From FEB-25 sp963822175 (GTDB lineage: Bacteria > Chloroflexota > Anaerolineae > Anaerolineales > UBA4823): a DNA stretch of 64,000 nucleotides. Shown here piece by piece: positions 9,081 to 17,114 of this stretch. The position numbers and the translations under genes are program-made. The first letter of the stretch is position 1. Each line of letters starts with the position of its first letter. The DNA lies in NCBI GenBank assembly GCA_963822175.1, contig CAWGGJ010000008.1:682001-746000 (forward strand), given 5' to 3'. The notes below the pieces were generated by a model. The model was given only the letters and a program-made list of their open reading frames with translations. It was not told the DNA's origin and did no database searches.

Positions 9081-9743
9081 TTACTGATTCGTTTCTGGAA
9101 AAATTGGCTCAGGTTCTCCTAAAACAGGTTCAGTCTGCAGGATGTATAGATCTAAGAATGCAGTCAATGTGGCAGGTAGCTCACGTAGATTCCAATAGAC
9201 TTGAGACGCCGTACGGTACTCACGACGGTCAGAAGACACACCAACCGCTTTCAAGCCAAGCATATTGCAGGTGAATAGTGCCCGGGGTAAGTGGAAGCTT
9301 TGGGTGACCAGGACTGCTTGTTGAACACCAAAAATGGTACGAGCACGATAGCAGGTATCGTATGTGCGTCGGCCTGCATAATCCAGTACGATAGCATCTT
9401 CAGGTACACCCAGGCTAATGGCATAGTCAGACATCGCACCAGGCTCATTGTAATCCAGGAAGCGATTATCACCGCTCATCAAGATTTTTTTAACTTTTCC
9501 TGCAAAGTATAGTTCCGCAGCGGTGCTAATCCGATCCCGTAAAACACTGGTGGGTGTACCATCCCTCCAGAGACCAGCACCGAAAACAATGGCAACGGGC
9601 TGGGTGGGTAGATCATTAGCGGCATAGATGCGCGGTAAAGTATACAGGGCTGTGATCAATCGCGGTAGGATTAGTATTGCCAATCCCAAAACAAAAGCAT
9701 ATTTTATTATTTTTATGATCACTTTAATGGCTTTATTCAACAC
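9081..9743 (-). CDS. SanA/YdcF/ElyC-family (DUF218) membrane protein
   Basis: A 220-aa protein with one N-terminal membrane anchor (about 13-33) and a DUF218 domain. Recognisable parts are AIVFGAGLWRDGTPTSVL, LMSGDNR, NEPGAMSDYAISLGVP, the acidic TYDTCYRA region, and VTQSFHLPRALF. SanA-like proteins are linked to envelope barrier function and peptidoglycan precursor metabolism in Enterobacteria; the role here is inferred only. The start is GTG at 9743, with no ribosome site but TAGAAT 6 nt upstream, so the transcript is probably leaderless. It diverges from folC. Confidence 0.87.
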   Translation of the reverse strand: MLNKAIKVIIKIIKYAFVLGLAILILPRLITALYTLPRIYAANDLPTQPVAIVFGAGLWRDGTPTSVLRDRISTAAELYFAGKVKKILMSGDNRFLDYNEPGAMSDYAISLGVPEDAIVLDYAGRRTYDTCYRARTIFGVQQAVLVTQSFHLPRALFTCNMLGLKAVGVSSDRREYRTASQVYWNLRELPATLTAFLDLYILQTEPVLGEPEPIFPETNQ

Positions 9744-9749
9744 GCGCCT

Positions 9750-9755
9750 ATTCTA
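9750..9755 (-). promoter_or_regulatory. -10 box (TAGAAT) next to the GTG start of the SanA-like gene
   Basis: TAGAAT on the minus strand ends 6 nt before the GTG at 9743, with no Shine-Dalgarno between. This fits a leaderless transcript. Confidence 0.4.
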
Positions 9756-9819
9756 CCATGAAGATATTTCTCGAATTCTGTAACAACCATTTCCCCTTCC
9801 CTAGAGAACAGCTAACGGT

Positions 9820-9825
9820 TACAAT
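9820..9825 (+). promoter_or_regulatory. -10 box (TACAAT) next to the folC start
   Basis: TACAAT ends 9 nt before the folC ATG at 9835, and no ribosome site is visible. The spacing fits a leaderless or nearly leaderless mRNA. Confidence 0.4.
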
Positions 9826-9834
9826 CTTTTAACC

Positions 9835-11181
9835 ATGAATGACGACAATGATGCATATATCACCGCACTAAATTACCTATATAGTTTTGTCGATTTCAGC
9901 TTACAAAAAGCCACGACCTATTCTCCTGCCAGGTTCAAACTTGAGCGGATGCAAGCCCTGGTTAATTCTCTTGGTAATCCCGAAAATGCATTCCCATGCA
10001 TCCACGTGGCAGGCACAAAAGGGAAGGGATCAGTTTCAGTATTATGTGCCAGCGCATTACATAATGCTGGGTATAAGGTCGGTCTGTATACGTCTCCACA
10101 TCTCGATGATTATGCAGAGCGGATTCAAATTGATGGAGAGTTCATCCCCCATTCTGACCTGGCTGAATTGGTTGATGAGATAAAACCTTATGTTGAAGCT
10201 ATCCCTGAACTGACCACTTTTGAAATCACAACAGCTCTTGCGTTCATGTATTTTAATAAGCAAAACGTAACTGCAGCTGTCATCGAAGTTGGCCTTGGAG
10301 GTCGCCTGGATGCCACCAACATTATCACACCAGAAGTAAGCGTAATTACCTCGATTTCCTTTGATCATACATACCTATTGGGTGATACCCTGGGTGAGAT
10401 CGCAGGTGAAAAAGCTGGAATCATTAAACCGGGAATACCTGTGGTAGTGGCACCTCAGGAAGAAGAAGCTCGCATGGTAATTGAAAAAATTGCCGGTGAA
10501 CGCAGTTGCTCACTATTACTGGTGGGCAGGGATATTTTATTTGAAGAGGTAACACACACTATGGAAGGGCAGAGTTTCCGTATCTGGCAGCCTGAAATGA
10601 AAGGTCATGGCCCGATGGTGTTATCCATACCACTTTTAGGACCACACCAGGTAACCAATGCAGCTGTTGCATACGCAGCTCTAACGATATTTGACCAAAA
10701 GGGATATAAAGTTGGTCTGGAAGCGATTACAAACGGATTTGCAAATGCGTTCTGGCCTGGGCGATTCGAAGTTATTCAGAGAAAGCCTGCGGTAATCCTC
10801 GATTGTGCTCATAACAGAGATTCTGCTCAAAAATTGCGCATTACTCTAGAAGAATATTTCCCAGGTAAACATATCATAATGATCTTTGGTGCCTCAGAAG
10901 ATAAAGATATACAAGGAATGTTTCTCGAGCTGATGCCGGTATTGAGCGAGCTTATTGTGGTTAAGTCATTTCACCCGCGGGCGATTGAGCCTGCCAAATT
11001 GGTAGAATTGGCAAAACCATTTAATCACCCAGTTCACATTGTTGACCATATCCCTGAGGCTTTGGAAAAAGGATTGCAGCTAACTGGTGATAACGAGGTG
11101 GTTCTGGTGACTGGGAGTATTTTTGTTGTGGCAGAAGCACGAAAATATTTGGAAAAGAAAGTAAATATCAGGAGATATTAA
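9835..11181 (+). CDS. folC: Bifunctional folylpolyglutamate synthase/dihydrofolate synthase
   Basis: A 448-aa Mur-ligase family protein. The P-loop HVAGTKGKGSV lies near residue 58, followed by GLYTSPHL, EVGLGGRLDATN, SFDHTYLLGDTLGEIAGEKAGIIK, and the C-terminal ILDCAHNRDSA. It adds glutamate to dihydropteroate and to folates in the cytoplasm. The stop codon overlaps the lon start by one base (TAATG), indicating translational coupling. No Shine-Dalgarno precedes the ATG. Confidence 0.95.
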   Translation: MNDDNDAYITALNYLYSFVDFSLQKATTYSPARFKLERMQALVNSLGNPENAFPCIHVAGTKGKGSVSVLCASALHNAGYKVGLYTSPHLDDYAERIQIDGEFIPHSDLAELVDEIKPYVEAIPELTTFEITTALAFMYFNKQNVTAAVIEVGLGGRLDATNIITPEVSVITSISFDHTYLLGDTLGEIAGEKAGIIKPGIPVVVAPQEEEARMVIEKIAGERSCSLLLVGRDILFEEVTHTMEGQSFRIWQPEMKGHGPMVLSIPLLGPHQVTNAAVAYAALTIFDQKGYKVGLEAITNGFANAFWPGRFEVIQRKPAVILDCAHNRDSAQKLRITLEEYFPGKHIIMIFGASEDKDIQGMFLELMPVLSELIVVKSFHPRAIEPAKLVELAKPFNHPVHIVDHIPEALEKGLQLTGDNEVVLVTGSIFVVAEARKYLEKKVNIRRY

Positions 11182-13703
11182 TGAAAGATAGCGATTGGTA
11201 TTATCACGACGATGATGACGATTTTGGTGAAGCAGTCCATCGTCGTACAGAAGAATTATATAAGGTCCCCGATGCAATAATTGGCGAAGATGGCTTAATC
11301 GAGTGCCCGGTTTTACCATTACGTGACCTGGTGATCTATCCGCATATGGTTGCTCCAATATTCGTCGGTCGTGAAGCATCCTTGCTTGCCATTGAGGAAG
11401 CCCAGATGGACAATCGCACCATGATCGCTTTATGCCAGAGTGATCCATCCATCGATAACCCTTTGGAGAAGGATTTCATATCGGTGGGCGTTGAAGTTGC
11501 TGTCGGACGGATGATCAGCATGCCAGATGGATCATCCTCAGCATTGGCACAGGGTCGGCACAGAGTGAAAGTTGTCCAGTTTATCCAACAGGATCCATTT
11601 ATGGTGGCACGAGCGCGTCCGTTGCATGATAGTGCCCGCCTGGATCGTGAGATCGACGCAACCATGCGAACTGCTTTGGAGCTATTTCAAAAATGTGTGC
11701 AACTTAATCGCAGCCTACCTGATGAAGCCTATTTATATGCTTTGAACATAGAAGAGCCGGGATGGTTGGCTGATATGATTGTTACCACTATTGGCCCCTC
11801 GATGGAAGAGCGATTAAAACTACTACAATTACTCGATCCTTCTGAACGCTTAAAGTATGTGGTTGCCTTATTAGCTCAGGAAGTGGATGTTCTTGAGCTA
11901 GAAGATCAAATTCACACCCGTGCCCAAAGTGAAGTAGATCGCACGCAGCGCGAGTTTTATCTACGGGAACAGTTGCGGATTATCCAGGCTGAGCTGGGTG
12001 AATCTGACCCATGGGTGCGCGAAATATCAGACTTACGAAAACGAGTGGAAGGCATCAGCCTGCCTGAAGAAGTCATGCTTCGCGCTTTAAAGGAAATCGA
12101 TCGGTTGAATCAGATGCCTGCCATGTCTCCAGAGGTGGGTATCATACGAACATATATCGACTGGATTCTTGACCTGCCATGGATGACGACCACAGAAGAT
12201 AACCTGGATGTATCTCATGCAGGTGAAATCCTTGAGCAATATCATTACGGATTGCCACGCGCCAAGGACCGCATCCTTGAGTATATTGCCGTCAAAAGTT
12301 TAAGACCAAAGCGCTCAAAACAACCAATTCTCTGCTTTGTAGGCCCGCCTGGAACGGGAAAAACATCACTCGGTCGATCAATCGCTGAAGCATTGGGTCG
12401 AAAATTCGTGCGTTTGTCATTGGGAGGGGTGAGGGATGAGGCCGAGATTCGCGGGCACCGGCGGACATATATTGGTGCACTCCCTGGACGAATTTTACAG
12501 ACCATGCGCAGGGCTGGTACGGTCAATCCATTATTCATGCTGGATGAGGTGGATAAACTTGGGCAGGATTTTCGCGGAGATCCATCATCTGCGTTATTGG
12601 AAGTGCTAGATCCGGAGCAAAACCATACTTTCTCAGACCATTATCTCGAACTGGCTTATGACCTATCTAAAGTAATGTTTATCACCACCGCCAACTATAT
12701 TGGTCCTGTACCCCCGGCGTTACTTGATCGCATGGAGATCATTGAATTTCCCGGCTATATCGAGGAAGAAAAACTGGAGATTGCCCACCGATTTTTACTT
12801 CCACGCCAGCTGGAGGAAGCCGGATTGGATGGCGATAAGCTCCAATTTCAAGACCAGGCATTACAACGCATCATCCGTGAATACACTTATGAGGCTGGGG
12901 TACGTAATTTTGAGCGTGAGATTGGCATGGTCTGTAGAAAGATTGCGCGGGCAAAAGCCCAAGGTAAACATTATCCAACCAGGGTCACGCCAGCCGCAAT
13001 GGAAAAATTCCTTGGACCTCCGCAATTCTTCAATCTGGAAGCTGAGCGCCAAGATGAAGTGGGGGTTGCAACCGCGATCGCCTGGACAGAAAATGGTGGT
13101 GAGATAATGCCTGTGGAAGTATTGCTAATGGATGGCAAAGGTAACCTTCAGATCACCGGGCAGATCGGTAATGTCATGCAGGAATTTGCTCAGGCAGCAC
13201 TTTCTTATCTGAAATCGCGCTCTCGGCAATTTGGAATTGACCCTGAGGTTTATGAAAACCTGGATATCCACATACATATCCCGGAAGGTGCCATTCCCAA
13301 GGATGGTCCCAGCGCAGGAATTACAATTTGTACTGCGTTGATTTCCGCCTACACGGGGCGGGAAGTTAGAAAAGACGTGGGCATGACCGGTGAGATCACC
13401 CTCAGAGGTCATGTTCTACCTGTGGGTGGGATTCGTGAGAAATTCTTGTCAGCCCACCGTTCAGGTTTAAAGACAGTGATCATGCCGAAACGAAATGCCA
13501 AGGATTTGATCGATGTTCCCAAACGCGCCAGGAATGAGATGCACCTTGTTTTAGTAGATCATATCGATCAGGTGCTCGAGGTAGCTTTACGACCTCTAAA
13601 ATCCGAGGCAAATCATCATCAACGTGTGTCTCGGAAATCAAAGAAAAAAGCAGAGGATAAGGTTGTTGAAGCAACCCAGGTGTCAAATCCTGATCCCAGG
13701 TAA
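11181..13703 (+). CDS. lon: ATP-dependent protease La (Lon)
   Basis: An 840-aa LonA. An acidic N-terminal extension (DDDDD) precedes the LON substrate-binding domain (CPVLPLRDLVIYPHM). The AAA+ module has Walker A GPPGTGKT at 388-395 and FMLDEVDKLG as Walker B. The protease domain has catalytic Ser711 in DGPSAG and Lys754 in GIREKF, with the same 43-residue spacing as in E. coli. A Lys-rich C-terminal tail follows. It degrades misfolded and regulatory proteins in the cytoplasm. ATG overlaps the folC stop. The 210-nt convergent gap to mltG (13704-13913) has no clear terminator, only a weak ttggtat/ataccaa inverted pair. Confidence 0.97.
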   Translation: MKDSDWYYHDDDDDFGEAVHRRTEELYKVPDAIIGEDGLIECPVLPLRDLVIYPHMVAPIFVGREASLLAIEEAQMDNRTMIALCQSDPSIDNPLEKDFISVGVEVAVGRMISMPDGSSSALAQGRHRVKVVQFIQQDPFMVARARPLHDSARLDREIDATMRTALELFQKCVQLNRSLPDEAYLYALNIEEPGWLADMIVTTIGPSMEERLKLLQLLDPSERLKYVVALLAQEVDVLELEDQIHTRAQSEVDRTQREFYLREQLRIIQAELGESDPWVREISDLRKRVEGISLPEEVMLRALKEIDRLNQMPAMSPEVGIIRTYIDWILDLPWMTTTEDNLDVSHAGEILEQYHYGLPRAKDRILEYIAVKSLRPKRSKQPILCFVGPPGTGKTSLGRSIAEALGRKFVRLSLGGVRDEAEIRGHRRTYIGALPGRILQTMRRAGTVNPLFMLDEVDKLGQDFRGDPSSALLEVLDPEQNHTFSDHYLELAYDLSKVMFITTANYIGPVPPALLDRMEIIEFPGYIEEEKLEIAHRFLLPRQLEEAGLDGDKLQFQDQALQRIIREYTYEAGVRNFEREIGMVCRKIARAKAQGKHYPTRVTPAAMEKFLGPPQFFNLEAERQDEVGVATAIAWTENGGEIMPVEVLLMDGKGNLQITGQIGNVMQEFAQAALSYLKSRSRQFGIDPEVYENLDIHIHIPEGAIPKDGPSAGITICTALISAYTGREVRKDVGMTGEITLRGHVLPVGGIREKFLSAHRSGLKTVIMPKRNAKDLIDVPKRARNEMHLVLVDHIDQVLEVALRPLKSEANHHQRVSRKSKKKAEDKVVEATQVSNPDPR

Positions 13704-13913
13704 TTAATCTATCTACAAACGACAAATCACAAAATACCCCTACATTTCCTAAAAGTAAATGATATGGACCTGATCCATAATCATATGGAGACGGGAATGT
13801 TGGTATGAATTTAACCTGGTGAGATAAGTAGAAATGATACCAACTTGGATCAAGAAAAAATCAATAATATTAGCCTACAAATGTTAATTAGCTCATCAAA
13901 TGGATAACATCAT

Positions 13914-15057
13914 TCAGGGGCACTCGTTAGCTACATGCTCTTCAAATGATTCAGCAAACAGATGATATCCCGATCCATCACAGGCAGAACGAAAATAGAA
14001 GTAGGGTGTTTGGGCTGGAAATGCAACAGCCTCAAGCGCAGATTGCCCTGGGTTGGAAATTGGTCCAGGGGGAAGTCCGTTATATATATATGAATTATAG
14101 GGAGAGTCCACCTTCAAATCCTGCAGGGTGAGTGGATTTGTCCACCAGGTGTGTTGTTCCTGGTTATACCCCAAGGCATACTGGACGGTTGGATCAGATG
14201 CCAATGTACTACCTGCATCTAATCGATTATAGAAAACAGATGCAATTTGTGGCATCTCGTCATCCTGCATAGCTTCACGCTCCACAATGGAAGCCAGTGT
14301 AACCGCCTGGCATAGATTCAAGCCTTGTGAGCTATAGCCATTCCGCATCTCCGAGGTGACATTGCTTTCAAAATCCATCAAAATCCGTGAAAGTACCTCA
14401 CTCATCGTGGTTTCACGAAGTAATACGTAGCTCGACGGATATAAAAAACCTTCCAGGTTATTTTCAGCCAGGCAACCAGAAAAGCTGTATCCTTCAGGTT
14501 GTTGATTCACTGCCTGCAGAAATTCTTCGGGGGTTATAGTTAACCCTGTGCTGGGTAATGAGCTGGCAATTTCCTCACTACGCCATCCCGGTAATATCGT
14601 TAAAAGTTACATAGGGTGAATTGGAGATTTGCATTTCTTTTACGATGTCAATAACTGACATTGCTGGGCTAAATCGGTATTCACGAGCTTGTAGCTGTGT
14701 ATCCAGACCTGAATACTGCAGGTAATTACGAAACAAACCTGGATCCGATATTAAACCTGCCTTATAAAGCTTCTCGATAATGGATGGCACAGATTCTCCC
14801 TGGTCAATGGTAATGCTTACGTCAGAACCGTTGGAATTGATCGGCTGAGTAAGGTCTTTGTATCGAAGGACAAGCAATGTGGAGAGATACAAGCGCTCGG
14901 TAGCACTTAACTGAGGGGTGGGGGTTCCAATGAGTTGTTCTGCTCGCTTGCTAATAATCTGCGGAACCAAAATGATAGAAACGAACAAAATACAAACAAA
15001 GAGGATGAACAAAAGGAAGCAGGTTACAACCCGTGAGCGAGGATGATGCTGAGCCAT
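13914..15057 (-). CDS. mltG: Endolytic murein transglycosylase MltG, interrupted by a 1-nt frameshift
   Basis: Two adjacent reading frames (15057-14578, then about 14605-13914) together encode one MltG. The first has a membrane anchor (about 10-33) and LysM-like region, ending at VTF just before a stop. The second continues as PGWRSEEIASSLP and carries the catalytic Glu in ASIVEREA, NRLDAG...LASDPTVQYAL and YNGLPPGPI. Removing one base from the A4 run at 14602-14605 joins them as VTLTILPGWRSEEIA and gives 380 aa, normal for the family. MltG cleaves nascent glycan strands and sets their length. It lies 4 nt after ruvX. A sequencing error is likelier than true loss. Confidence 0.88.
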
Positions 15058-15061
15058 ATGA

Positions 15062-15475
15062 TTATTTCACGTTTTCATCCAGATAGGATTGCAGGATGAT
15101 AGCGGCTGCCAGGTCATCCAGGTGACCATGCCGTTTTTTACGAGTTGTACTCAGCGCTATTCGAGCGCTCCGGGCTTGTTGTGTGCTAAAACTCTCATCC
15201 CAAAATAACACTTGAAGCTCACTCTGTTGGTGGATGGCTTCAGCCAGATGATCTGCTTGCTTGCTTTGAAGTGTGGATGCTCCATCTTCGTCCAGGGATT
15301 TTCCGATAATAATGATTCCTACCTGGTTTTGATGCGCAAGATCTGCTATCGCTGCCGCATCCAACCGGCGGGAAATATGCTTTAACACCACCAGAGGGCT
15401 GGCAATCGTGCCTGTCGGATCGCTAATGGCGATCCCAATGTTCTTTTCACCCGGATCTACAGCTAATATTCTCAC
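15062..15475 (-). CDS. ruvX: Putative pre-16S rRNA nuclease / Holliday junction resolvase-like YqgF
   Basis: A 137-aa RNase H-fold protein starting at GTG 15475, which overlaps the upstream TGA as GTGA; the conserved VRILAVDPGEKNIGIAISD begins exactly there, so the longer frame opening at 15532 is rejected. Acidic catalytic residues are visible in AVDPG and HLDDLAAA, with Glu in DESFST. YqgF/RuvX matures the 5' end of 16S rRNA in E. coli. It sits in the alaS-baseplate-J-like-ruvX-mltG run, a common arrangement of ruvX near alaS and mltG. Confidence 0.93.
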   Translation of the reverse strand: MRILAVDPGEKNIGIAISDPTGTIASPLVVLKHISRRLDAAAIADLAHQNQVGIIIIGKSLDEDGASTLQSKQADHLAEAIHQQSELQVLFWDESFSTQQARSARIALSTTRKKRHGHLDDLAAAIILQSYLDENVK

Positions 15476-16980
15476 TTGGTTTCTGCCTGAATGACCTGAA
15501 TGCGGATCGGTAAGTATGGTAAACGAGGCCACCAGCTGGGTGTCAGCCTGACCTGGGTGTGTTCATCCAATGGAAAAGTATTATTTAGGATTTCAATAGC
15601 CAATGGGATTGATAACCCCTTGACCAGATCTGTAGCTTGGCCTGCAGGGATATCGGGTTGAACTTGCCGCTTAGCCTGAAGTGTCCATTGAGCATTTCCA
15701 TCTTCACCAAGCGAGGGTGTGGTTAGTGGTTTTAGTTCCAAAGTCTCTGGGATGGGTGTATATTTTGAAAGTATGTTTGCATCCATAATGGGAACAACCA
15801 GGCTGCGTAAGACTTCTCCTGAAACTACCTGGGTTTGAAACTTCAGGCGCATCCGCAGGTCAAGCTGTTTACCAGGCTCACCCACACCAGGAGTATAAAA
15901 TTCCTCCAATTTTTCCACAATTCTTATAGTGGGTGTGATGACCATATCCTCAGAGGGTAGTTTCGATTGGATTTGTGTCAAGGCATCTTTGGTTAATATT
16001 TCGCTTAAACTTTCACGGAGCATACGTAAATCCAGATTGTTTGGCGTAGGAACTGGAGCATCGGAACCTCCGTGAGATGCTAATAGGTTGGTTACAGATA
16101 ATTCTAATCCTAAATCTCCCTCGATTGCCACCAGCGAATTTGGGGGTAAGTTGCCGGATACACCGGGTTGAACTGCATGTGCGCTGAGGTTGACTGATTC
16201 ACCAGGATCGACAGTAATGCTATCCTTTGATGAAGTTATAAACCGTATGGGTTCGTTACCAAGTGTGGTTACTACTGTTCCGACCGGAATATTTTGTTTT
16301 TGGTTGGAATTATTCGTAAAACGAAGAGTTGCAACGGATACCTGATCTGGAATAATCGTTGTACCGGTTGTCCTACGGCTATCACGTCCTTCCACGACCA
16401 CTTCAAGGGTGTATACAGGAACATTTCCCGTAGAAAGGTTGACAGTTTTTAAGGATGGATCAGCACTAAGTGATAAAGTGATGGATTGGTAATCGGTTGC
16501 CGGGTACAGTACAAGCGTGGCACTGGGTAGAATAAAAATCGCCAAAATAAACAAGGCAAGCACACTTAATCCAAAACTAGTCAATTGGATTGTTGGGTGT
16601 TTTAACCAGGAAGTAGATTGCGGTTGAACTAATTTGCCAAGGTCTTCTCTACGAGTCTGTGTTTCACGAAGATGTAGGTCCAGGTTTTTTCGTCTACCGA
16701 TTCGCCAATGAGACTCCTGCGCACGGCGGGGGCTTTCGAAGACCGGGATTCCAATCTCCTGAGCGATAAATCGTACTTGTGAAGATCGAGAGACGAGAGC
16801 CAATTGAGCTCCAAGCGTGTTGGCGTGACGATTGACCAGATTTAGCTCAAGGTGTGTCTCAAGTACATGCCCCTCCCTTGGCCAAACCAAGAGTATCCGC
16901 CCAGTTTGACTCCAGCTCATCTTATCACGAACCGAGATGTAATCATCATTCTTATTGAGCTGGATGATTTGGGTTTTCAC
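15472..16980 (-). CDS. Membrane protein with baseplate-J/gp47-like domain
   Basis: A 502-aa protein. The N-terminal 110 residues form an unnamed domain seen ahead of baseplate-J-like domains in this phylum (MSWSQTGRILLVWP, EIGIPVFESPRRAQ). A single membrane segment lies at about 135-158. The outer part has a baseplate-J-like segment (IPVGTVVTT...RFITSSK...SVNLSAHAVQPGVSGNLPPNSL). Despite the name there are no phage genes nearby, so it is probably an envelope protein whose function is unknown. Its TGA overlaps the ruvX GTG. The 134 nt between it and alaS show no feature beyond a short CTGAT/ATCAG pair. Confidence 0.7.
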   Translation of the reverse strand: MKTQIIQLNKNDDYISVRDKMSWSQTGRILLVWPREGHVLETHLELNLVNRHANTLGAQLALVSRSSQVRFIAQEIGIPVFESPRRAQESHWRIGRRKNLDLHLRETQTRREDLGKLVQPQSTSWLKHPTIQLTSFGLSVLALFILAIFILPSATLVLYPATDYQSITLSLSADPSLKTVNLSTGNVPVYTLEVVVEGRDSRRTTGTTIIPDQVSVATLRFTNNSNQKQNIPVGTVVTTLGNEPIRFITSSKDSITVDPGESVNLSAHAVQPGVSGNLPPNSLVAIEGDLGLELSVTNLLASHGGSDAPVPTPNNLDLRMLRESLSEILTKDALTQIQSKLPSEDMVITPTIRIVEKLEEFYTPGVGEPGKQLDLRMRLKFQTQVVSGEVLRSLVVPIMDANILSKYTPIPETLELKPLTTPSLGEDGNAQWTLQAKRQVQPDIPAGQATDLVKGLSIPLAIEILNNTFPLDEHTQVRLTPSWWPRLPYLPIRIQVIQAETK

Positions 16981-17114
16981 AAAGGCCTGTAACTTACGCA
17001 GTCTGGATTGGTGATCAATTCTGCGCTGATATCATCCCGGGTGATCGCGTGCTCGAGTGCGAGATGATCGAATCTCATGATTGATGGTATTCTGCAATCA
17101 CACTGATAACCTAA

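Noticed and set aside
13704..13913. Small RNA, tRNA or terminator in the lon-mltG gap
   Set aside because: Only weak AT-rich inverted pairs are present, with no cloverleaf and no stem followed by a T run.
15472..16980. Phage tail (baseplate J) remnant
   Set aside because: Only the domain resembles phage proteins; the protein is membrane-anchored and sits between alaS and ruvX with no other phage genes.
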